From NCBI RefSeq assembly GCF_010093595.1, contig NW_022985458.1, positions 527,808 to 591,807 on the forward strand: a DNA stretch of 64,000 nt. Direction: 5' to 3'. Below are positions 11,831-21,323 of this stretch, piece after piece. A program made the translations under genes and the position numbers. The DNA comes from Mytilinidion resinicola (Eukaryota; Ascomycota; Dothideomycetes; Mytilinidiales; Mytilinidiaceae). Position 1 is the first letter of the stretch. Every line of letters starts with the position of its first letter. The notes under the pieces are model-generated. The model searched no databases, had not been told where the DNA came from, and saw only the letters and a list, made by a program, of their open reading frames with translations.

Positions 11831-12572
11831 TACTAGAAGCTCGGTCACTAGGTGAGTCGGACCTCTCCTTTTTGACCCAAGCCTTTTACTTACGAGCCTG
11901 ACCTGCTGACCTCATCAGGGTTTACCCCTTGCGTGTATACGTGCTTGAATGCTCGGAGGCCTTCTAACGGCATCGTCGGCACGGCGAACTGACCAAGTCT
12001 CGGCCCGAAGACGGCGACTGCGCTACCTAGGTAGATACATCTACCTATCCTTCTTCACCAAAGCCCTCCACTCCTAAGACTGACCTACGAACTTCATCAA
12101 GCTCAATCATCTGCGTGCACACCTACTTGTCTGCGCGGAGCCCTCCTGGTCGTGCGGCTTGCCTGGGAGACTGATACGACTTCTGCGCGGCACGTGGTCT
12201 ATTGGGCCCGTCACGCCTCAAGAAGGGCAGTTTCGAGCACATCCGTGCGCAGCTACACCTCGCAGTCTCCTCTTCATTCACCTGCGCCAAATTGCTCGCA
12301 GTTCGCCAGCTTCTCCGAATGCCCTGCGCAGCGGTGACATATCGTTGACTGCAGCTCAAGTCAGGAGTGGAAACCATCCGAGTTGCGGCGGTGAAGCGGT
12401 TTTCTGCTCGGGGGCTGGGAGGTGCGAGAGTACTTAACCTGCCGTTGCCCGAGTGACTGTCGTCCTCAAACCCTCGACCGAACAACAACCTCACCCGACT
12501 GCTTCCACCCTCCTGCTTCCACCCTCCTGCTTTCATCTCCTCAACTCAATCATTCCTCAACCAACGGGCGAA
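11831..12572 (+). promoter_or_regulatory. Upstream region of the HMG-box gene
   Basis: Unique sequence between the TATA-cassette array and the HMG gene. The last 130 bp are pyrimidine-rich and include a duplicated CTGCTTCCACCCTC block just before the start codon, as in many fungal 5' untranslated leaders. An ATG at 12453 is in frame with the gene. I treat it as leader because the encoded residues are low-complexity and the ATG at 12573 has a better context. No TATA box is obvious in the final 300 bp. Confidence 0.4.
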
Positions 12573-13708
12573 ATGTCGTCCACCGTCTCTACCCAGATGG
12601 ACCCCGTCGAGGAGCATGCCAACATCATTGCTCAACAGTTCCTTGCCAATGGAGCGAATTCTGTCGCGTACCTCGGCGTCGACAACCTGACGAGCTTCGA
12701 CCTTGAAGCCCATCGCAAGGTCATCGCGCGCATTGAGGAGCTGTTCCATTCTTCCGTCAAGTCTGAATTCATCGCTGCAGCCGGATATTGGAGCTTCAAG
12801 CTTTCTAGCCACTGTGCTCCCCAGTCAGAGGAAATCGCCAACAAATCTGCGACCGCGAAAATCAATCCATTGGAGCTCTCTGAAGAGCTCGCAAAGGCCC
12901 GCCTCGCAATCCTCCGTGGCAAGAAGAATTCAATCCCACGCCCGATGAATAGATGGATGTTGTGGTCGACACCGCGTCGCCCTGAATACAAGGCTCGCTA
13001 CCCCGAGTTGACCAACCAGCAGATCTGTAAGTCCTCGTCTCCCTCTCTCACCTTGTCTTGTAACCAATCTTCCTGGTAGCTGGTCGCATGGCTGTGGATT
13101 ACCATAAGCTACCGGCCGAAGAAGTCAACTTCCTGCAGAAGCAGGCCGACCAGACAGCTCTGATCCATTCTATCCTTCATCCTGGGTACAAGTATCGTCC
13201 CCGCAAGGCTGGAGAGGTGCGTCGTCGGCAGCGACGTGCAGTCCGAGGTGTCGCAGCGGCTGTGACTCCACCACAGATTCAGAATGGTACTTTCGGCGAA
13301 GGCTTCAGCAATCCAATTGTGTTCAATGCATCCGTGTCTCAACCAAACTCGCTTGGACAGTCAGAGGATCAGCAGAAGACAGGACCCCCAGACGGAGTCA
13401 AGCTTGCCGATATGACTCCGCAAGGGACATGGACTCCGGAAGATCCACAACAACCATGGCGCACGGCAGAAGTTACGCGCATGCCTGGCCTAGATGAGAT
13501 GTTCAGCAAGTCCTACGGCTTGCAGGAAGCTGACCCAGCAACCCTTACCGATGAAGAGTTCATGAAGAATTTGACCAACAGCATCGAGGAAGAGCTTGCT
13601 CGGATGGACGATAGTGACAATATGTTCCAATGGGCTCCTCAGGATATGTCTGGCACCGACACCGGCAACGCCGCATGGAGCAGCGACAACTTCGACTTCA
13701 ACTTGTAA
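12573..13708 (+). CDS. HMG-box transcription factor, MAT1-2-1-like
   Basis: Model: exons 12573-13026 and 13080-13708 joined by a 53-bp intron (GTAAGT..GGTAG), giving 360 residues. The HMG box spans about residues 120-195, opening with IPRPMNRWMLW and PEYKARYPELTNQQIS and closing with HPGYKYRPRKAGEVRRRQRR. This is the layout of mating-type MATA_HMG boxes (IPRP..N.., ..YPxLxNxxIS.., HPxYxYxPR). The intron splits a serine codon directly after Gln-Gln-Ile, which is where the box intron lies in ascomycete MAT1-2-1 genes as I recall them. The C-terminus is acidic (ELARMDDSDNMF) and could activate transcription. Box residues are divergent from canonical MAT1-2-1, and none of the usual MAT flanking genes (SLA2, APN2) is nearby. 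It may therefore be an ectopic MAT-type paralogue rather than the mating locus. Likely nuclear and DNA-binding. Confidence 0.8.
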
Positions 13709-15219
13709 GCAGTGGTAAACCTGATCGTCTTTCCTGTAAGCTCGCTCCAACGTCCAAGAAGCCCACAACAGCCGCTAACAAGACACAGTCTTACGAGCAT
13801 TACGACAATCGGCTGAACGCTTATGACTATGCAACGGCTGCTCAGACCACTGGGCAAGAGATGTTCTTGGATCGTAACGACATGAGAGGAACGACAACGG
13901 GTTTGCTGCAGCTTTGGTTATTCAACCACGGTTGCCACGATTCGACTTTTGGCTTTGAGAGAGTTCTGCACCTTGTACGGACCACGAGAGAAAACTGCTT
14001 TTGCATCTGCTTTTTGCATTCACCCATTGGCGGCTAATTGGGAGTCAACGACGACGAGACTCAATTCCCTTTTTCCTTTTGTTCTGTGGTTTTTTCTACC
14101 CCCAGAGTTGGACTTGCATCGGAGCCGGAAGAGAAGTTTCAACGAGCTTTCCGACGATGAATTTCTTTTCTCTCTATCACTGGCGAGCATGCTGGTATTG
14201 GACGGGGTCGACGGGTCTGTGGGAGTCTACTCAGGCTTTCCAGACTCGGTATGCGGTTTCCTTTCTTGCAATAGGTCTGTCTTTGGAGGAATAGTTGAAA
14301 ATCGGCGAGTATCTTGTCTTAGTACTAGGACTGCTAGGGATTCTTTTTAAGTCTTAAGCGGACTTGGATTACTTTAGGACTTAATGAGCTCGACCGGAAC
14401 AGGGTATTGCGACAGTAAATAGAAAAGCCAAAAAAAACAATTCCAAAGCCATAGGCTATAGTATACTTAAATAAATGGTCCTTAGATGCAGGCGTGAGAT
14501 ATAACTCCGGATGCTGAATATGATAACCATAACACACCCCAGGAAGCCAATGCATATAATAAGCATCTACTGCATGATATAGAGAAGCGATGTGCTGAAT
14601 TTAGCAATGCCAGCCTAAGCTTTAATGGTGTTGTGGTGTTGTCACAGAAGCGGTCGAGACAGCCCTCCCCTCCCGTACTACAACTCAACCACAATAACAC
14701 AAACAGGTACCTAATAACGCACGAGGAGTTTCCTATAGGTCCATACAACTAGCTCGTATGCGTAGTTTGTCGATAGCTTATTAATAATGCCGTGGCTGAG
14801 CCAACTTCCGGGCGTAGGGAGCCTCGTTTCGGGAACCGCAAAGCGTCGGAGGCTATATTTCCAGCAATTCGCGTCTCCCTCTTACTAAACTTGCTGGGGA
14901 GGATCCCATAGGTGTAACCATCCTCAGCGTACACTTCATTAGGCTGTGCGGGCAATAGTGCCAAATCTCGCCCAGGGAACGGGACCAAGGGGCGCCAGGA
15001 GTCGACGGCATAGAAAGTAAGTCAAAATTAGACCAATCCTAGCCATATTGCACACATAGATGCTCCTAGCCACCCATAAGTATTCTGAATAGGTATCGGT
15101 ACAGCCAGGCCCTTTGGTCGAAGTATGGCATCCACTCCCTATTCACCCCAGGGGTGTCTCGCAGTGACCAGGGATGCTCGTGCAATTCGAAGTCTTCCGA
15201 GCACTCGAGTATTTTTCCA
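13709..15219. other. 3' flank of the HMG gene and unassigned sequence
   Basis: The first 300-600 bp are probably 3' untranslated and terminator sequence of the HMG gene. Open frames at 13949-14350 (plus) and 14749-14988 (minus) have no recognisable domain and no splice-linked partner. From about 14340 the sequence becomes more TA-rich. Confidence 0.4.
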
Positions 15220-15650
15220 GGGATCCCTGATGCTCCCTCAAGCACCTCCAGCTTCGCAAACCATATGCAACCGGCCAAAATTCCTATGTTTGGTTTTTTC
15301 TTTGTCCGCGTACCCCGCCACGCCCTCCCAACGACGGCGATATCCACACAACTCGAAGTCTCCCGAGCACTCGAGTATTTTTCCAGGGCTCCCTCAAGCT
15401 CCCTCAAACACCTCCAGCTTCGCAAACCATATGCAACCGGCCAAAATCCTTAAGTTTGGTTTTTTCTTTGTCCGCATACCCCGCCACGCCCTCTCCCCAC
15501 GCGACGGCGACATCCCCACAACCCGAAGTCTCCCTCACACTCGAGCATTTTTCCAGGGCTCCCCGACGCTCCCTCAACCACCTCCAGCTTCGCAAACCAT
15601 ACGCAACCGGCCAAAACCCGCACGTTTGGTTTTTTTTGTTTTGCTTTGGT
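15220..15650 (+). repeat. Three tandem copies of a unit of about 170 bp
   Basis: Blocks CACCTCCAGCTTCGCAAACC, CATATGCAACCGGCCAAAA, TTTGGTTTTTTCTTTGTCCG and CTCGAGTATTTTTCCAGGG recur at about 15245, 15410 and 15580. Between copies there is small-scale divergence only. All frames are partly open because of composition. I see no gene. Confidence 0.85.
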
Positions 15651-16009
15651 CCCGCTAACTAACCTCGTTTCTTGGCGTCTCTTCCCGACTCGACTGGCAG
15701 GGCAATGATTTTCGCAACCGCCTTGTTTTCTCCCCAAGCCCCCGGAATTATGTTTCCAGCGGACCACCAGAAAAGCCTCTCCCTCTACCACCTCGGCCCT
15801 GCACATCCCCCCCCCTCTCTATGGGGCTAGATTCGAATGTTTGGTTTCCTTTCATCCCCCACAATTTACGTTTTGCGGGGGCGGGTGGATGCTTTGTCCG
15901 TCCAAAGCCACGCTCGCTCGCTCGCCCCGCCCACGCTCAGACGCTCGGGGGCGCCACCTCGCCGAGACGAGACGGGAGAGAGGGGACGAGAGCGGGAATC
16001 CCAGGCCTT

Positions 16010-17345
16010 TTTTTTTTTTTTTTCTTTTGGGGTGTGTGCTGGGAAAGGGAAAAGATCCCCGCCCACTGACTGGTCTGCGGCGGGGCCCCCGTTTGCTCGC
16101 TCGCTGGGGGACTTGCTGCGGACGCGGCTGGGGAACAGCGCGGCTGGGGAACAGCGAGGCTGGGACAGGGCGGGCAGACGGGAGGGATCGATCCCAAGGC
16201 GCTCCTGCTCCTTTGTTTCGGGAGCGGGAAGATAGGGGGGATGGTTCCCAGGATCCGTGGGCGTGGGTTATGCTTCGTGGGGAATCCTAGGCTTTTTTTG
16301 GTGCTGGGAAGAAAAAGATCCCCGCCCGCTGGTCTGCGGCGGGTCCCCGTTTGCGCGCTGGGGACTGCTGCGGACGCGGCTAGGAATATGAGACTGGGAC
16401 GTGGCGGTAAGACAGGAGGGATCCCAGGCCTTTTTCTGGTGCTGGGAAGAAAGATCTCGCTGGTCTGCGGCGGGTCCCCGTTTGCGCGCTGGGGGACTGC
16501 TGCGGACGCGGCTGGGAAACATCGAGACTGGGACGTGGCGGTTAGACAGGAGGGATCAATCCCAAGGCGCTCGCTCCCTTTGTTTCGGGAGCGGGAAGAT
16601 AGGGGGAGATGGTTCCTAGGATCTGTGGGCGTAGGTTATGCTTTAAAGGTGTGAGGACTCGACAGGCAAACAGCAATTAGAAAAGGTTGCATTGCTATGC
16701 TATAGAAGTTGTGATACAAAGAGAGAAAGAAGGTCAAGGGCGCGGCTGCTAGAAGTAGGTTCCTGGCGCGTTTGGCGCTAGCTGCTAGTGCGCCCTCCTG
16801 ATCATCACGTAACCACGTGACGTCTCGTGACTACAGGTGAATGTCGCTTGCAAAACAAAGGAAAAGGCCGTCCAAGGCCTGACAAAAGGAGATCCCAGGC
16901 TTTTTTCTGGTGCTGGGAAGAAAGATCTCGCTGGTCTGCGGTGGTCCTGTTGCTCGCTGGAGACTACTGCGGACGCGGCTAGGAATATAAGACTAGGACA
17001 TAGCGGTAAGACAGGAGGGATCCCAGGCTTTTTTCTGGTGCTGGGAAGAAAGATCCCCACTGTCTGCGGGCGGTCCCGTTGCTCGCTGGGGACTGCGGAC
17101 GCGGCTGGGAACATGAGACTGGGACATGGCGGTCAGATAGGAGGGATCCCAGGCTTTTTTTTCTGGTGCTGGGAAGAAAGATCCCCACTGGTCTGCGGCG
17201 GGTTCCCGTTTGCGCGCTGGGGGACTGCTGCGGACGCGGCTGGGAAACAACGAGACTGGGACATGGCGGTCAGACAGGAGGGATCGATCCCAAGGCGCGC
17301 CCTTTGTTGAGGGAGCGGGAAGACAGGGGGAGATGATTCCCAGGA
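16010..17345 (+). repeat. GC-rich tandem array (unit about 120 bp) interrupted by an LTR fragment
   Basis: Repeated blocks are GAGGGATCCCAGGCTTTTTT, CTGGTGCTGGGAAGAAAGAT, CCCCACTGGTCTGCGGCGGG, CCCGTTTGCGCGCTGGGGGA, CTGCTGCGGACGCGGCTGGG and GAGACTGGGACATGGCGGT. There are about four units in 16010-16620 and four in 16880-17345, split by foreign sequence (16650-16881). Larger units end with a TTTGTTTCGGGAGCGGGAAG block. Open frames in this region are by-products of the repeat. Confidence 0.85.
16650..16804 (-). mobile_element. LTR fragment of a Gypsy element inserted in the array
   Basis: On the minus strand this is a 155-bp LTR-like sequence, starting TGATCAGGAGGGCGCACTAG and ending GTCGAGTCCTCACA. 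A RIP-altered homologue is the 3' LTR at 25916-26070. Bases 16805-16881 continue the homology into the interior end of that element (CCTTTGTTTTGCAAGC region). This is therefore a 3' end fragment, not a solo LTR. Unlike the other copy it has kept its C residues. Confidence 0.65.
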
Positions 17346-18035
17346 TCCGTGGCGTAGGTTATGTTTTGTGGGGATTAGAGATTGTATAAAGGAGATGATG
17401 TATAAAGGAGATGTATGAAGGAGATGGCAAAGTATATGGGTTGTGGAAAGGTCTTTTTCTAAAAGGAATAAATAAATAGACGGCAATCGAGGAAAGAATA
17501 GAATTATAAGGTGAAATAGAGACTATTGGAAGTTCCTATTGTGGAGCTTTAAGATAGAGAATAGAGAGAATATACGCAGAAACACATATAATACATCTAG
17601 CAGGAACACCAAAGAAACAATAGAGATTACTCGGCACGGGCAAGTCGAGGTCACGAATCCATATACACCTTTAATGGACACTACCGAGTATCTGCAATAC
17701 GCTTGTAGATATAATATGATATGTGAATGCAGTCGCCGAAGCCTACCCAGCTAGGTTATCGACGACACCTACTTTTGAGACGACAACCCTACGTCGAGGC
17801 CCCATCCTCTACCAAGCCCAAGGGATCAACCTCGTTCCCACGTTCACCTGCAATAATTCGAGATGTTGGGGTATAGCCAACGTACACGGAAGCTGGTCCA
17901 GGATAGTGAACGTCCACCTGCAATTATTCGAGATGTTGGGAATAGCCAATGTACACGGAAGCTGATCCAGGATAGTGAAGCCTCCCTAAAGTCTAAGCAC
18001 AGTACTAAGCCAAAAGTCTGTGTGCACGAGCTCGG
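17346..18035. other. Unassigned sequence with a 67-bp direct duplication
   Basis: Short repeats of GTATAAAGGAGATGATG type lie at 17385-17425. A 67-bp direct duplication occupies about 17843-17977 (TTCGAGATGTTGGG, GTACACGGAAGCTG, CCAGGATAGTGAA in each copy). No gene is recognised. Confidence 0.5.
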
Positions 18036-18760
18036 GCGGCGGGTGCCAAGAAGCAGAAGAAACGGGGTCCAGGCGACGGGCTCCAGGCAACGGGCTCAGC
18101 GCGACGGGCTCCAAGAAGCAGAAGAAACGGGCGACTGCCAAGAAGCAGAAGAAACGGGCAACAGGCCTGGCAACGGGCCCCAGGCTCCTGGGCTCCAAAA
18201 GCAGAAGAAACGGGTGACAGGCGACGGGTGACAGGCGGCGGGTGCCAAGATGCAGAAGAAGCAGAAGAAACGGGCTCCAAGAAACGGGCTCCAAGAAACG
18301 GGCTCCAAGAAGCAGAAGAAACAGGCTCCAAAAAGCAGAAGAAACGGGCTCCAAGAAACAGGCTCAAGAAGCAGAAGAAGCGGGCTCCAGGCGACGGGCT
18401 CCAGGCGACGGGTGTCGAGATGCAGAAGAAGCAGAAGAAACGAGCGATAGGCGACGGGCTCTAGGCTGCAGGCGACGGGCGCCAAGAAGCAGAAGAAGGG
18501 GGCTCTAGGCGACGGGCCCCAGGCGACAGGTGCAAGAAGCAGAAGAAACGGGCTCTAAGAAGCAGAAGAAGCGGGCTCCAGGCAACGGACTCCAGGCGAC
18601 GAGTGCCAAGAAGCAGAAGAAACGGGCGACAGGCGGCAAGAAACGGGCGACAGGCGGCGGGTGCCAAGAAGCAGAAGAAACAGGCTCCAGGCCTGGCGAC
18701 GGGCGACAGGCCTGGCGACAGGCTCCAGGCGACGGGCGCCAAGAAACGGGCTAAGGGGGT
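18036..18760 (+). repeat. Minisatellite of two alternating motifs
   Basis: The tract is made almost wholly of AAGAAGCAGAAGAAACGGGC-type and CAGGCGACGGGCTC-type motifs, in varying order. Because the motif length varies, every frame is open for 60-130 codons and gives repetitive basic or Arg/Gly/Ala peptides. One frame yields repeated KKQKKRA. The lack of a fixed register argues against a selected protein. Confidence 0.85.
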
Positions 18761-19093
18761 GAAAACACCAAAATTGCAGCGCCCAATAATAAGACCTAAG
18801 AAGTTAGCATTTACTAGAATTAATTAACCTTTTTTAGATAGACTAACGGCTAAGACACTAAAGCAGAGGCTTAAGAATAACTTAGTCCCCTGTAGCCTAA
18901 TAGAGAAATAGAGAGCTATAGAAGGCCTGCCGATTATAATACCTAATATCTCTAAGATCCTAATACTTATAAATGTTTTCGCTTTTATATCCTAGTAAGT
19001 ATTAAAAGTAATAAGTATTAGAAACGCAGGCTTAATACCTTTACTAATAGCGTAAAAGAGTAGACCTAATAGAAAATTATAAAACTTCTTTTA
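18761..19093 (+). other. TA-rich relic of unknown origin
   Basis: A broken plus-strand frame (PIIRPKKLAFTRIN, then LTAKTLKQRLKNNLVPCSLI) interrupted by TAG/TAA codons suggests a RIP-altered gene or transposon. I do not recognise the family. Confidence 0.4.
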
Positions 19094-19504
19094 TTGTCAC
19101 GATAGCGCTACACGCGAGAGGTCGAGGGCTCAAAGAGGAGCGTTGATTAGGTGCTATGTACAATGCTACGTGGAGAATCAAGACGTTGTGTAAGGAACAG
19201 GAAGACGGGAGACGGGCCACCGGATATAAGGGCGTGGCCGAGCGCGTGGCGTACGGCCTCTATGCCGTTTCGGCGCGTGGCACGCGTGTACGCGAGGTCC
19301 TTACCAGATCAGGTGATAGGAAAAGGGGGCAGCCGGTAGGTGGCTGGAGCGGGACAGGATAGGAAGCGGAAGCGAGACGGGAGCGGAGCAGGGCAGGCAG
19401 AGCAGGAGGCCGGCCAACGGTAGTAGGCCGGTGCAGATTGCTGGAGTTGTAGCAATCTGCGGCAGAATTTCGGTAGGTAGGGTGTCGCGGTCGATACCGT
19501 GACA
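19094..19504 (-). mobile_element. LTR copy A, inverted relative to copy B
   Basis: A 411-bp sequence with TGTCACG..CGTGACA ends. Its reverse complement matches 20914-21323 almost base for base. GC content is high and RIP is absent, unlike everything around it. The 5-bp flanks (TTTAT left, ATTAA right) are not a target duplication. It interrupts the C-terminal part of a Gypsy integrase relic that continues at 19505. Confidence 0.75.
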
Positions 19505-20913
19505 ATTAACGCGGAAAGGGCCGATAAACTTATTATTAAGCGCCTTTTTAGCGCGGTCCAGCTTAATATTCTTCGCGTTAAGCCAGACTATATTATTAAC
19601 GCGTATATCTGCCGCAGTATTATAGTAGCGGTTGGCTTAGTAAGCTTATTCCTTCTAAGCCTATATAATATAGTTCTATAGGTAGACCTTAATATCCTTA
19701 AGGTATTAAGTAAGGTTATTAGCTAGTTTGCGTTTAACCTTCCTATTTTTAGAAATCTTCTTACTATTAGCTAGAGGCAGTTCCAACTCTAAGCGTGGAT
19801 TATAGCCGTAATTAGCAAAGAAAGGGGATAGGCCTGTTATAGCTAAAACGTAGGTATTAGCAACTAGTTCTGCAGAAAGTAGTAAGTTATACTAGTTATT
19901 TTATATATACTATATATAAGCCTATAGGTACTTCTTTATATTAGTATTAGCAATTTCCGTTTAACTATTTATTTCTAGGTAGAAGGCGGTGGACGTATTA
20001 AGTAACGATTATAACTAATAATAGAGGTGCCGCCAGAACTCGGAGGTAAATTATGTGCCTAAGTTGCTAGTAATAGATGCTAGCAGGCTGTAGAGCCGGT
20101 ATATCTATTGGAAATAGACTTCTGCAAGCTTATCCGCTTCTAGTAAAGTAATAGTAAGGAAGTAATATTCCTTTAAAAGTTAATTAATTATAATAAGTAT
20201 ATAATAATACTTACAGCCGTAATATTTACAGATAGGCAGGTCTATAATATAGTCTATAGCAATATCACGCCAGTAATAAAATAGAACGGGCAGGGGCTAT
20301 AGGAAACCTTGCTTAGTAAAGTTAGATAGCTTAATATTATAGCAGCGTTGGCAGGCGTTAATATATATTATAATTAATTTAGTAAACTATAGCTAGTAGT
20401 AGCTAGGTTATATATACTAGAGGCAATTAGCGTATCCTTTATACCCTGTGCTGGTATAATTATAACCTAGCTGTATAATCCTAAGTTAGAGGGCGGCTAA
20501 TTAAGGAATAAATAATTGTCTAGAGTCTTTATAGCATACCTATAGCCTGCTGTCTACAACTTCCAGCTCGCTTATAGATAGTTGCACGCGCTTATCCCTT
20601 AGGATATCGCGTAGCAGTTTACGGTCGCCGCGCTGCTTTAATACTATAATCTAATATATAAAATAAGTTAGTAAAGTATTATTAATACTGCTGCTATTAT
20701 TAAAAGCAGCCTTATCTATATTATAGGCTTTCTTAATAAGTTTATAGAGGGGCTTATTATAGTTAGCTTCTATAATACCTATAGCGCGGAGGTAGAGGTC
20801 TTTAGACACTTTAGCAGCAAGGTTCTTTATTTTAATTACGGTTTGCTGTTGGAACAGGAAGCGTTTGTTATTATCAGACTGCGGAAGATCTTAGCTTCGG
20901 CGTATAAGGCTAT
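19505..20913 (-). pseudogene. RIP-degraded Gypsy integrase/polyprotein relic
   Basis: Minus-strand translation gives the C-terminal part of a Ty3/Gypsy integrase. It includes VLAITGLSPFFANYGYNPRL and, nearer 19550, DIRVNNIVWLNAKNIKLDRA and FIGPFRV, with many TAG/TAA stops. The same element family recurs at 41427-41960 and 47565-48280. It is sandwiched between the two inverted LTR copies. The normal downstream part of the polyprotein is missing. Confidence 0.7.
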
Positions 20914-21323
20914 TGTCACGGTATCGACCGCAACACCCTACCTACCGAAATTCTGCCGCAGATTGCTACAACTCCAGCAATCTGCACCGGCCTACTACCG
21001 TTGGCCGGCCTCCTGCCCTGCCTGCCCTGCTCCGCTCCCGTCTCGCTTCCGCTTCCTATCCTGTCCCGCTCCAGCCACCTACCGGCTGCCCCCTTTTCCT
21101 ATCACCTGATCTGGTAAGGACCTCGCGTACACGCGTGCCACGCGCCGAAACGGCATAGAGGCCGTACGCCACGCGCTCGGCCACGCCCTTATATCCGGTG
21201 GCCCGTCTCCCGTCTTCCTGTTCCTTACACAACGTCTTGATTCTCCACGTAGCATTATACATAGCACCTAATCAACGCTCCTCTTTAAGCCCTCGACCTC
21301 TTGCGTGTAGCGCTATCGTGACA
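20914..21323 (+). mobile_element. LTR copy B
   Basis: A 410-bp sequence starting TGTCACGGTATCGACC and ending GCTATCGTGACA, nearly identical in inverse to 19094-19504. Flanks GCTAT and GATAA do not match. The sequence to its right is an older Gypsy element with a different LTR (25916-26070), so copy B is not that element's 5' LTR. Confidence 0.75.

Noticed and set aside
15066..17486. Many open frames of 60-170 codons on both strands
   Set aside because: By-products of GC-rich tandem repeats. Products are near-copies of each other in different frames.
18005..18508. Long overlapping open frames giving KKQKKR or Leu/Phe-rich repeats
   Set aside because: All frames are open because the tract is a minisatellite. 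No fixed register, start context or domain.
19094..21323. DNA transposon with 410-bp TIRs
   Set aside because: The repeats have TG..CA LTR-type ends and the interior is foreign Gypsy sequence without a transposase. No target duplication flanks the pair.
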